This document shows, piece after piece, positions 8,061 through 15,521 of a DNA stretch of 33,113 bases. The stretch lies in contig DQOF01000139.1 in the NCBI GenBank assembly GCA_015658775.1, forward strand, positions 1 through 33,113, written 5' to 3'. The stretch comes from Acidimicrobiia bacterium. GTDB taxonomy: Bacteria; Actinomycetota; Acidimicrobiia; Acidimicrobiales; MedAcidi-G1. The position numbers and the translations under genes were made by a program. The notes under the pieces are model-generated. The model had not been told where the DNA came from, ran no database searches, and was given only the letters and a program-made list of their open reading frames with translations. How positions within the stretch are numbered: the stretch's first letter is position 1; every line of letters starts with the position of its first letter.

Positions 8061-8891
8061 GTGGCGCGACAACCGCGCGCGGTCGTCCTCCGAGGGAAGA
8101 GGGATGGGGTCCTGGTGGCCGATTTCACCGTTGAGCGATGGAGGGTAGTCGTCGTGGCCCTGGCCACGGTCGCCGCACTGCCGTTGTTCGTCCTCGAGGA
8201 CCCTGGTTCGATCGGCGCCCTGACCGGTGTCGCCGATGCGACTGGCGGAGCGTCTGTCATGATCGTCGAACCAGTCGCCACGGCGTCCGCTGCCTCGACG
8301 ACGGTGCCGACGGTCGATGTGGCCGCGCTCAGCCGGCGTGCCGACGCCTGGCATGTCGCCCGCTCGAATGCGCCGACGATCGCCCGTCTCGCCGAGGCAG
8401 CCCGTCTGCACGAGGCGGAGGCACTGGCGCTGGCACGGGAGATCGCCGACACCGAGTACGAGGACCGCGAGAGCCTCGACGCGCTGCTGAAGGCCAAGAA
8501 GGAGGAGTCGAATCGGCAGGCCCTGCGGGAGCGGCTGCGGGCAGCGGAAGACGAACGGAGGGCCACTGCCCTGACGACCCCCGGCCCGACGACCACCATC
8601 CCCTGGGATACCGCGCCAGCCGACGGTGGGCCGTCCCGCGAGCAGTGGGAAGCGCTCAGGTATTGCGAGGCCACCGGCGACTACACGGCCCTCAGCCCGA
8701 CTGGCATGTACCGGGGCGCCTACCAGTTCAGCGTCACCACCTGGGACTGGATCGCCGGGCTCTACTACGAGCACCTGATCGGCGTGGATCCGGCGGCCGC
8801 CGCACCGGGCGACCAGGACGCCATGGCGCATTCCCTCTACCACCTGCGTGGTCGTGGCCAGTGGCCGGTCTGCGGCCGCTACCTGCCGTAA
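8061..8891 (+). CDS. Resuscitation-promoting-factor-like transglycosylase, N-terminally membrane-anchored
   Basis: N-terminal hydrophobic segment VVVVALATVAALPLFVL, coiled-coil-like middle, C-terminal WEALRYCEATGDYTALSPTGMYRGAYQFSVTTWDWIAG...GDQDAMAHSLYHLRGRGQWPVCGRYLP (Rpf fold). Confidence 0.88.
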   Translation: MARQPRAVVLRGKRDGVLVADFTVERWRVVVVALATVAALPLFVLEDPGSIGALTGVADATGGASVMIVEPVATASAASTTVPTVDVAALSRRADAWHVARSNAPTIARLAEAARLHEAEALALAREIADTEYEDRESLDALLKAKKEESNRQALRERLRAAEDERRATALTTPGPTTTIPWDTAPADGGPSREQWEALRYCEATGDYTALSPTGMYRGAYQFSVTTWDWIAGLYYEHLIGVDPAAAAPGDQDAMAHSLYHLRGRGQWPVCGRYLP

Positions 8892-8894
8892 TCT
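8889..8894 (+). promoter_or_regulatory. Candidate -10 box (TAATCT), leaderless start of rsmA
   Basis: TAATCT-CGCCCGG-GTG (7-nt spacer). Confidence 0.45.
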
Positions 8895-8901
8895 CGCCCG
8901 G

Positions 8902-9750
8902 GTGACACTCACCCGGACCCAGGTCCGGTCGCTGCTGGATCGCCACGGCATCAGCCCGAAGCGTTCGCTCGGGCAGAACTTCGTAGTCGAGCCCAACACC
9001 GTCCGGCGAATCGTCGAGTTGGCGGGCGTGGCGCCCGGCGACCGGGTGCTCGAGATAGGTCCGGGGATCGGCTCGCTCACGCTGGCCCTACTAGAGGCGG
9101 ATGCCGACGTGGTCGCCGTCGAGATCGATGACGTGCTGGTGGGCGTGCTGGCCGAGGTGACGGGGGAGTACCCGCCCGAGCGGATACGGATCGTCCACAG
9201 CGACGCCATGGCGGTCGACTGGGATGACCTGCTGGGTGACGGTCCGTGGGCTCTTGTAGCCAACCTGCCGTACAACATCTCGGTGCCGTTGGTCTGCGAC
9301 CTGCTCGACGCTGTGCCGGCGATCCACCGGATGGTGGTCATGGTGCAGCGCGAGGTGGGCGAACGCCTGGTCGCGGCACCGGGCGACGACGCCTATGGCC
9401 TGCCGTCCCTGAAGGTGGCATTCCATGCCGAGGCCCGACTCCTCGGCCGGGTACCGCCATCGGTGTTCCTTCCCCGCCCGCGTGTCGACTCGGCTCTGGT
9501 CGAGATTGTGCGCCGCCCGTCGCCCGTGGTCGACGCCGATCCGGCGGTGCTCTTCTCGCTGGCCCGTGCCGGATTCGGGCAGCGACGCAAGATGCTGCGG
9601 CGGTCGCTGCGGGCCCTGGTCGACGAGGGCGGCCTGGAGGCTGCGGGCGTGGAGCCGACGGCCCGTGCCGAGGAACTGGGCCTCGCACAGTGGGCGGACC
9701 TGGCCAGACAGGTGTCAGGGGCGGGTACGGCTGGCGGAGCAGGCGGTTGA
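8902..9750 (+). CDS. rsmA: 16S rRNA (adenine1518-N6/adenine1519-N6)-dimethyltransferase RsmA/KsgA
   Basis: ISPKRSLGQNFVVEPNTVRRIVELAGVAPGDRVLEIGPGIGSLTLALLE...VANLPYNISVPLVCDLL...VQREVGERLVAAPG. GTG start at 8902. Confidence 0.95.
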   Translation: MTLTRTQVRSLLDRHGISPKRSLGQNFVVEPNTVRRIVELAGVAPGDRVLEIGPGIGSLTLALLEADADVVAVEIDDVLVGVLAEVTGEYPPERIRIVHSDAMAVDWDDLLGDGPWALVANLPYNISVPLVCDLLDAVPAIHRMVVMVQREVGERLVAAPGDDAYGLPSLKVAFHAEARLLGRVPPSVFLPRPRVDSALVEIVRRPSPVVDADPAVLFSLARAGFGQRRKMLRRSLRALVDEGGLEAAGVEPTARAEELGLAQWADLARQVSGAGTAGGAGG

Positions 9751-10472
9751 GCGCCGTCCTGCTCGCACCGGCGAAGTTGACACTCTCATTGAGGGTTGTG
9801 GGGGTCCGAGACGACGGCTTCCACCTCATCGACGCCGAGATGGCCACCGTCGACCTGGCCGACCGGCTGACCATCGACCCGGGTGACGGCCTCGAGGTCC
9901 TCGGGGTCGACGGCGGTCCGGAGGTGGATGACGGGGACGACAACCTGGTGCGGCGTGCCCTGGCGCTGGCCGGCCGGACCGCGCAGGTGAGGGTCGAGAA
10001 GGTGATCCCGGCCGGTGCCGGCCTGGGCGGCGGGTCGGCCGACGCTGCAGCCGTCCTGCGGTGGGCGGGTTTCGACGACCTGGTCGCAGCTTCGGCCATC
10101 GGAGCCGATGTCGCGTTCTGCCTGGTCGGAGGGCGGGCCCGGGTCACCGGCATCGGTGAGGTGGTCGAGTCGCTTCCGTTCGAGGAGCGGACGTTCACGC
10201 TGCTGACCCCACCGGTCGGTTGCCCGACACCGGCCGTCTACCGGCGTTGGGACGAGATGGGTGGACCGTCGGGCGGTCGCGGGAACGACCTGGAGCAGGC
10301 CGCTGTGGACCTGGTTCCGGACCTGGCCCGTTGGCGCGACTCGCTCGCCGAGGCGTCGGGGCTGCAACCGAGGCTCGCCGGGAGCGGCAGTACCTGGTTC
10401 GTAGAGGGGGAGTTCCCGGGTGGTGGTAGGCGGGTCGTTCGGACCCTTCCGCCGACGTTTCCGTTGGCCTGA
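9747..10472 (+). CDS. ispE: 4-diphosphocytidyl-2-C-methyl-D-erythritol kinase IspE
   Basis: LAPAKLTLSLRVVGVRDDGFHLIDAEM, IPAGAGLGGGSADAAAVLR, IGADVAFCLVGGRARVTGIGE. TTG start overlaps rsmA stop (TTGA). Confidence 0.93.
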   Translation: MSAVLLAPAKLTLSLRVVGVRDDGFHLIDAEMATVDLADRLTIDPGDGLEVLGVDGGPEVDDGDDNLVRRALALAGRTAQVRVEKVIPAGAGLGGGSADAAAVLRWAGFDDLVAASAIGADVAFCLVGGRARVTGIGEVVESLPFEERTFTLLTPPVGCPTPAVYRRWDEMGGPSGGRGNDLEQAAVDLVPDLARWRDSLAEASGLQPRLAGSGSTWFVEGEFPGGGRRVVRTLPPTFPLA

Positions 10473-10479
10473 GACCTGG

Positions 10480-10578
10480 CTACTTGCCCCTCATCCGCTG
10501 GGCCCGGGTGCGCTTGAGCATCTTGCGGTGCTTTTTCTTGCGCATGCGCTTGCGGCGCTTCTTGATCAGTGATCCCAT
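10480..10578 (-). CDS. Small ribosomal protein bS22-like / AURKAIP1-COX24 domain protein (32 aa)
   Basis: Minus-strand translation MGSLIKKRRKRMRKKKHRKMLKRTRAQRMRGK*, matching the MGSxIKKRRKRMxKKKHRKxLxRTRxQRRxxxK pattern as I recall it for actinobacteria. Absent from ORF track (too short). Confidence 0.9.
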   Translation of the reverse strand: MGSLIKKRRKRMRKKKHRKMLKRTRAQRMRGK

Positions 10579-10676
10579 GACGGCCCGCAGGGTACCGGCC
10601 AGAACCGACGTCGCGTCCCGACATGCCCCGGGACTACGCTCGGACGCGTACCGGGCGGAGTCCCAGTGCCCGCCAG

Positions 10677-10752
10677 TGGCCGGTAGTTCAACTGGCAGAA
10701 CGCCTGACTTTGGATCAGGAGGTTGCAGGTTCGAGACCTGCCCGGCCAGCCA
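10677..10752 (+). tRNA. tRNA-Gln (anticodon TTG), CCA encoded
   Basis: TGGCCGG...acceptor pairs with CCGGCCA; anticodon stem CCTGA-CTTTGGA-TCAGG (TTG); T-arm GCAGG-TTCGAGA-CCTGC; G-CCA 3' end. Confidence 0.95.
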
Positions 10753-10782
10753 GTAGCACCTGTGGGGATCGGCCTGAAGGGG

Positions 10783-11712
10783 TCACCCGGCGTCGGGGTA
10801 GCCGGGCCAGGAGTCCTTGAAGACGCCCTGGTGGAGGAGGACTTCTGCCGTGGCCCGGTCGGTCTGGTCGTCGGTGAGCGTCGTACGGGTCCAGTACGAC
10901 TCGGTGCGACGGCTCTCGCCGAGTGCCACGATCTCGCGGTCGATCCGGTAGGTGCGGCCCACCAGGACCGGGTCGCCGAGGAGCCGGACCTCCATGTCGA
11001 TGAACAGCCCTATCGACGGCTGGCGGGCCACGAACCCGGCGTGCTTCGACCCTGCGTTGGTGAGGACGCTGAGCATCTCGATGGGCAGGATCGGCGCGCC
11101 CCACGGCGTGTCGGCCCCGGGCAGGTACCAGTCCAGCGGCTCGGTGATGCGGTCCAGCTTGTCGGCGAGCGAGAAGGGGTACATCTCGCCCAGGTCGTCG
11201 TCGAATCCCACCGTGATGGTCTCGTCTCCGGGCCCTGTCTGGCCCACCGACAACTGATCGAGGACGTGGAGCCGATCGGGGGGCGCGCTGAGGGCCCGTG
11301 CCAGGCGGGGTGCTAGCGCCGTCTCGGGGTGGTCGGGGCCGACCGAGGCCGTGCCGGTCAGGACCGGCGTGCCATCGGCCTTGGCTGAGTCGATCCGCAC
11401 GCCTGTGGCGCCCGGTCCGGAGACGGTGACGGTGGCCCGTACCTCCTCGCCCTCGACGACCATTGTCTGGAAGTGGGCGCTGAGGCAACCGTGGGCGAAC
11501 CAGCGGTCGCCCCTGAGGATGGCCAGGAGCGGGTCGAACTGGCTGAAGTGGGTCGGCCCCTCGATCGGTGCGCCGGCCAGACCGAGGCTCGCAGCGGTCT
11601 CCTCGTCGTGGACGCTCGTGTGGCCGCCGTAGGACTGCTCGGCCAGCATCTGTCGAGGCTGCCGAAGTGGTCCGGTGAGCGTGGTCGGGGTGTCGGATGT
11701 CGGGTGCTCCAC
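10783..11712 (-). CDS. MaoC-like / hotdog-fold protein
   Basis: AEQSYGGHTSVHDEETAASLGLAGAPIEGPTHFSQFDPLL: MaoC/hotdog dehydratase-like. C-terminal half GLFIDMEVRLLGDPVLVGRTYRIDREIVALGESRRTESYWTRTTL resembles a second hotdog. Confidence 0.7.
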   Translation of the reverse strand: MEHPTSDTPTTLTGPLRQPRQMLAEQSYGGHTSVHDEETAASLGLAGAPIEGPTHFSQFDPLLAILRGDRWFAHGCLSAHFQTMVVEGEEVRATVTVSGPGATGVRIDSAKADGTPVLTGTASVGPDHPETALAPRLARALSAPPDRLHVLDQLSVGQTGPGDETITVGFDDDLGEMYPFSLADKLDRITEPLDWYLPGADTPWGAPILPIEMLSVLTNAGSKHAGFVARQPSIGLFIDMEVRLLGDPVLVGRTYRIDREIVALGESRRTESYWTRTTLTDDQTDRATAEVLLHQGVFKDSWPGYPDAG

Positions 11713-11718
11713 ACGGCG

Positions 11719-11724
11719 AACCTA
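11719..11724 (-). promoter_or_regulatory. Candidate -10 box (TAGGTT), leaderless start of MaoC-like gene
   Basis: Minus strand TAGGTT-CGCCGT-GTG (6-nt spacer). Confidence 0.5.
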
Positions 11725-11770
11725 GCCAGTCGGGAGGTGGGCCTCGGAACCCGGGCTGCCGGGATTCGCG

Positions 11771-13048
11771 CTACTCGAGGGTCGCGTACTCGACCGCCGC
11801 GCCGGTGGCTCCGCCCCTGACCTCGTCTGAGGCCTCCTCCAGGTCGACCAGGAAGTCGTCGACCGCCATGGCGTTGCCTGCGCTGACAGTCAGGTGCAGG
11901 CTCGGCGGGGGGCCCAGCCGGTCGAGGTGCCAGCCCCGGGCAGCCAGGGCCTCGCCCAGGGCGTAGGGGTCGATACGCCGACCGGCCTGTTCGCCGGTCG
12001 GATCGACGGCCGGGTCGGCCGAGATGGCCAGGAGGTGGTGTACGGGATCACCCAGCACGGTGAGCCCCTCGATGGTCTCCACGCACGCCCTGATGCGGTC
12101 GGCCGTGTCGAGTGTCGTGCGCACCAGCCGCCTGTAGCCGTCTACGCCCAGGTACTGGAACACCGCCCAGGCGGCCGCCATCGGTAGGCCGGACCTGGTG
12201 CCCTGCAGGTTCGGGGTGACGTAGCGGCCGCCCAACCAGCCGTCGAAGTCGAATGTCTGCCAGCGCCGAAGATCACGGGACCCGTGCAGGATCACTGACA
12301 CGCCCTTCGGCGCGTATCCCAGCTTGTGCAGGTCGGCCGAGATCGATGTGACACCCTCGACCCGGAAGTCCCACAGCGGCGCGGGCCGCCCCTCCATCTC
12401 GGCGAACGGCAGGACGAATCCGCCCATGCAGGCGTCGACGTGGCAACCGGCTCCGACGCCGGCGGCCATGGCGGCGATCTCGGCGACCGGGTCGACGAGG
12501 CCCTGGGGGTACTGCGGGGCGGAGGCCACGACCAGTGCCGTGTCGGGTCCGATGGCGTCGGCCATGGCATCCAGGTCGGCGGTCCAGTCGGCGGTGACCG
12601 GAACGGTCCTGGTTCGCAGGCCGAACAGGTGGGCGCCCTTGTGGAACGCCGCGTGGGCGCTGATCGGCAGAACCAGTTCGGGGTCGGTGACCCCCCGCTC
12701 GTGGCGTGCCCTCTCCCTCGCCGCCTCGACTGCGCACAGGATGCTCTCGGTGCCACCGCTGGTCAGGAAGCCGGCGGCGTCGGGGCCGTTCAGCAGTTCT
12801 GCCGTCCAGCTACAGACCTCGGCCTGGATCGAGCCCAGTGAGGGGAAGGCCAGGGTGTTGAGGGCGTTCTCGTGGAGGTACATGATGGCGGCCTCCTCGG
12901 CGACCGCCCTCACATCCTCCCCTCCGTCGAAGACGAGGGAGAAGGTGCGCCCATCGGCCCACCTGACGTCGCCGCCCCTCTTCTCCCTCAGGTCGGCGAG
13001 GATCTCGTCGGGGGTGCGGCCGACCATCGGCAGGGGGAGAGTTCCCAT
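11771..13048 (-). CDS. PLP-dependent group II decarboxylase/aminotransferase-fold enzyme, sphingosine-1-phosphate lyase-like
   Basis: FLTSGGTESILCAVEAARERA, HAAFHKGAHLFGL, HVDACMGGFVLPFAEM, SISADLHKLGYAPKGVSVILHGSRDLRRWQTF (PLP Lys). Start MGTLPLPMVGR at 13048; the ORF-track 602-aa extension is not supported. Confidence 0.85.
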   Translation of the reverse strand: MGTLPLPMVGRTPDEILADLREKRGGDVRWADGRTFSLVFDGGEDVRAVAEEAAIMYLHENALNTLAFPSLGSIQAEVCSWTAELLNGPDAAGFLTSGGTESILCAVEAARERARHERGVTDPELVLPISAHAAFHKGAHLFGLRTRTVPVTADWTADLDAMADAIGPDTALVVASAPQYPQGLVDPVAEIAAMAAGVGAGCHVDACMGGFVLPFAEMEGRPAPLWDFRVEGVTSISADLHKLGYAPKGVSVILHGSRDLRRWQTFDFDGWLGGRYVTPNLQGTRSGLPMAAAWAVFQYLGVDGYRRLVRTTLDTADRIRACVETIEGLTVLGDPVHHLLAISADPAVDPTGEQAGRRIDPYALGEALAARGWHLDRLGPPPSLHLTVSAGNAMAVDDFLVDLEEASDEVRGGATGAAVEYATLE

Positions 13049-13055
13049 CGGGCCG

Positions 13056-13065
13056 ATATTAGGGT
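13056..13065. promoter_or_regulatory. Overlapping divergent -10 boxes: TAATAT (minus, 13061-13056) and TAGGGT (plus, 13060-13065)
   Basis: 24-bp gap between divergent ATGs at 13048(-) and 13073(+); each -10 lies 7 nt from its ATG and the two share 2 bp. Confidence 0.6.
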
Positions 13066-13072
13066 TCGACCC

Positions 13073-13576
13073 ATGGCTGAGATGAACCGGCGCACCAGAG
13101 TATTCAGTTTCCCCAACCCCGTCGACGAGGTGTCGGCCCGGTTGGTCGCTGCGGGTGTGGTCGGCCTCTGCCTGCTCTACCTGGTCACCGGATGGGGACC
13201 GCTGCTCCTCGTGCTGTCCTACGGCTTCCTGGCGAGGGTGGCTTCCGGGCCGACCCTCAGCCCGCTGGGCCAGGTCGTGACCAGGGTGATCCGCCCGCGT
13301 CTGGCCTGGGCGGTACGTGACGCTCCCGGGCCACCCAAGCGGTTCGCCCAGGGAATCGGAGCCGCACTCTCGACCGGTGCGGTCGCGGCTTGGCTGCTGG
13401 GCCAGACGGGGACGGCCCAGGTCCTGGTCTCGGCCATCCTGGGCGCCGCCTCGCTGGAGGCATTCGTCGGTTACTGCATCGGTTGTCGCCTGTTCCGACT
13501 GCTGATGGGAGCCGGCCTCATAGACGACGCCATCTGCGAGGCCTGCAATGACATATGGGACAGAAGCCGGGTCTGA
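13073..13576 (+). CDS. DUF4395 family membrane protein
   Basis: PNPVDEVSARLVAAGVVGLCLLYLVTGWGPLLLVLSYGFLARVASGPTLSPLGQVVTRVI...FVGYCIGCRLFRLL: DUF4395-like with CxxC motifs (CIGC, CEAC). Confidence 0.8.
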   Translation: MAEMNRRTRVFSFPNPVDEVSARLVAAGVVGLCLLYLVTGWGPLLLVLSYGFLARVASGPTLSPLGQVVTRVIRPRLAWAVRDAPGPPKRFAQGIGAALSTGAVAAWLLGQTGTAQVLVSAILGAASLEAFVGYCIGCRLFRLLMGAGLIDDAICEACNDIWDRSRV

Positions 13577-13598
13577 CACCGATTCCCGTCTACATCGG

Positions 13599-13619
13599 CT
13601 GAGAGGCAGGATCTCTCAG
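13599..13619. other. Perfect 7-bp inverted repeat CTGAGAG-GCAGGAT-CTCTCAG upstream of prs
   Basis: Exact inverted repeat with 7-nt loop in the prs 5' region; possible terminator/attenuator or operator. Confidence 0.55.
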
Positions 13620-13703
13620 AACCCGTGTGCCCGGTCGGTAGCGGGGGTCGTACACTCGGTTCTCGGCACGTTCAACGGACCTACCACGAGGGATCGCCGA
13701 CGC

Positions 13704-14684
13704 ATGCAACTGGTCACGCACAAGAAGCTCTATCTCGTGTCAGGCCGGATCAGCCGACCGCTCTCCGAGGCCATCGCCGACGAGATGGGCGAGACCCTCG
13801 GTGAGCCGAACATTACCGAGTTCGCCAATGGGGAGATCCACTGCAGGTTCTCCGAGTCCATCCGCGGCAGCGACGTGTTCATCATCCAGACCCACGCCCA
13901 CCAGAACGGCTCGTCCATCAACGATGCTCTGATGGAGCAGTTGATAATGATCGATGCCGCACGCCGGGCATCCGCCAAGCGCATAACCGTCGTGTGTCCC
14001 CACTACGGCTACGCCCGTCAGGACAGGAAGGCGTCGGGCCGCGAGCCGATCACGGCGAGCCTGGTCGCCAACCTCTTCAAGGTGGCGGGGGCCAGTCGCC
14101 TGGTTGCCATCGACCTCCACTCGGGCCAGATCCAGGGCTTCTTCGACGGCCCCGTCGACCACCTCACAGCCATGCCTGTACTGGTCGAGGGGCTCAGCTC
14201 GTTGAAGGGCGACCTGTCCATCGTGTCGCCCGACGCCGGTCGGGTGAAGGTCGCCGAGCGCTACGCGATGCAACTCCATGCCGACCTGGCCATCGTGCAC
14301 AAGAGGCGCAGCCACACGGGGTTCAAAACGGTCGAGGCCAAGGAGGTGGTGGGCGACGTCGCCGGCAGGGTGTGCGTCATCGTCGACGACATGATCGACA
14401 CGGCAGGCACAGTCTGCGCCGCAGCGGAGCAACTCGTAGACCGGGGTGCGGAGAGGGTCATAGCCGCAACCACCCACGGCCTCTTCTCCGGACCTGCCCT
14501 CGAGCGCTTGACAGCCTCGCCGATCGAGAAGGTCATCGTCACAGACACCCTTCCGCTACCCGACGGCATCGACCCCGATTTCATCGAGGTGCTCTCCGTG
14601 GCACCTCTCATCGCCAGGGCCATCGGTGCAGTGTTCGCCGACACATCGGTCAGCGAGATCTTCGGCGGCGAGAACCTCTCCTGA
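13704..14684 (+). CDS. prs: Ribose-phosphate pyrophosphokinase
   Basis: LYLVSGRISRPLSEAIADEMGETLGEPNITEFANGEIHCRFSESIRGSDVFIIQTHA...VVCPHYGYARQDRKASGREPITASLVANL...VIVDDMIDTAGTVCAAAEQL. Confidence 0.96.
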   Translation: MQLVTHKKLYLVSGRISRPLSEAIADEMGETLGEPNITEFANGEIHCRFSESIRGSDVFIIQTHAHQNGSSINDALMEQLIMIDAARRASAKRITVVCPHYGYARQDRKASGREPITASLVANLFKVAGASRLVAIDLHSGQIQGFFDGPVDHLTAMPVLVEGLSSLKGDLSIVSPDAGRVKVAERYAMQLHADLAIVHKRRSHTGFKTVEAKEVVGDVAGRVCVIVDDMIDTAGTVCAAAEQLVDRGAERVIAATTHGLFSGPALERLTASPIEKVIVTDTLPLPDGIDPDFIEVLSVAPLIARAIGAVFADTSVSEIFGGENLS

Positions 14685-14813
14685 GCCACCCCGCCCCGGG
14701 CAGCCGCGCCGGTTGTGGTGGTCCGGCCCGAGACATCAGGCGGTAGACTCGCCCGTCGGTCCGGAGATCGCCCGGCCCCACATCCCCCTCTGATCCGCGC
14801 AGGAAGCGTTCCC

Positions 14814-15506
14814 ATGGACGACATCGTTCTCACCGCCAGCACCGGCCGACCCATCGGCACCCGACCCAGTCGCCGGAGCCGCAACGGGGGACACATCCCC
14901 GCCGTCCTCTACGGCCTCGGCAAGGACTCGATACCGGTGACGGTCGAGTGGACCGAACTGCGTCGCACCATCACGACCGAGGCAGGCCTCAACGCCGTCA
15001 TCCACCTCGAAGTCGAGGGCAAGAGGCACATGTCGATCATCAAGGACATCCAGCGCCATCCGGTGCGCCGGGACGTGCTGCACGTCGACTTCCTCCGCAT
15101 CGATCCGAAGAAGGACGTCACCGTCGACGTCTCGATAGTCATGGTGGGCGATGCCAAGGCGGTCACCGACAGCGACGGCATGGTTGACCAGAACCTCTTC
15201 ACGCTGACCATCAATGCGGCGCCCAGCAGCATTCCCAACGAGATCCAGATCGACATCTCAGGCCTGACCATCGGCGACTCCCTCCGGGTCGGCGACCTGA
15301 TGCTGCCCGACGGCGTCACCACCGACGTCGATCCCGACGAGACGGTTGCAGTGGGCACGATCACCCGTTCGACGCTCGAGGCCATGGCAGCCGACGAAGC
15401 CGCCGAAGCCGAGGCCATGGCAGCCGAGGTCGGTGAGGATGGCGAGCCGATCGCCGACGCCGACGCCGACGAGGCCTCGACCGAGGGCGACGGCGACGCC
15501 GAGTAG
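14814..15506 (+). CDS. rplY: 50S ribosomal protein L25/general stress protein Ctc (bL25)
   Basis: SRNGGHIPAVLYGLGKDSIPVTVEWTELRR...HMSIIKDIQRHPVRRDVLHVDFLRIDPKKDVTVDV, acidic C-terminal tail; SD-like aggaagcg. Confidence 0.94.
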   Translation: MDDIVLTASTGRPIGTRPSRRSRNGGHIPAVLYGLGKDSIPVTVEWTELRRTITTEAGLNAVIHLEVEGKRHMSIIKDIQRHPVRRDVLHVDFLRIDPKKDVTVDVSIVMVGDAKAVTDSDGMVDQNLFTLTINAAPSSIPNEIQIDISGLTIGDSLRVGDLMLPDGVTTDVDPDETVAVGTITRSTLEAMAADEAAEAEAMAAEVGEDGEPIADADADEASTEGDGDAE

Positions 15507-15521
15507 GCACAGGGCCGGTCG

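Noticed and set aside
7734-9341. 535-aa minus-strand ORF
   Set aside because: Spans antisense of tatD, rpf-like and rsmA; Ser/Arg-rich with no domain-like sequence.
10623-10820. ORF reading VVQLAERLTLDQEVAGSRPARPA
   Set aside because: Translation of the tRNA-Gln gene, a common mis-annotation.
12872-13072. 67-aa N-terminal extension of DUF4395 in the ORF track (and 177-aa extension of the PLP enzyme on the other strand)
   Set aside because: The extensions overlap each other's coding sequence; ATGs at 13073 and 13048 with -10 boxes and family-like N-termini are better starts.
13599-13640. CTGAGA string upstream of prs resembling a TPP riboswitch segment
   Set aside because: The rest of the THI-box consensus (ACCTGATCTGGGTAATGCCAGCGTAGGGA-like) is absent; only a simple hairpin is supported.
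10677-13703. tRNA-Gln as attachment site of a mobile island
   Set aside because: No integrase and no duplicated tRNA 3' end seen by eye near 13577-13703; retained only as an insertion hypothesis.
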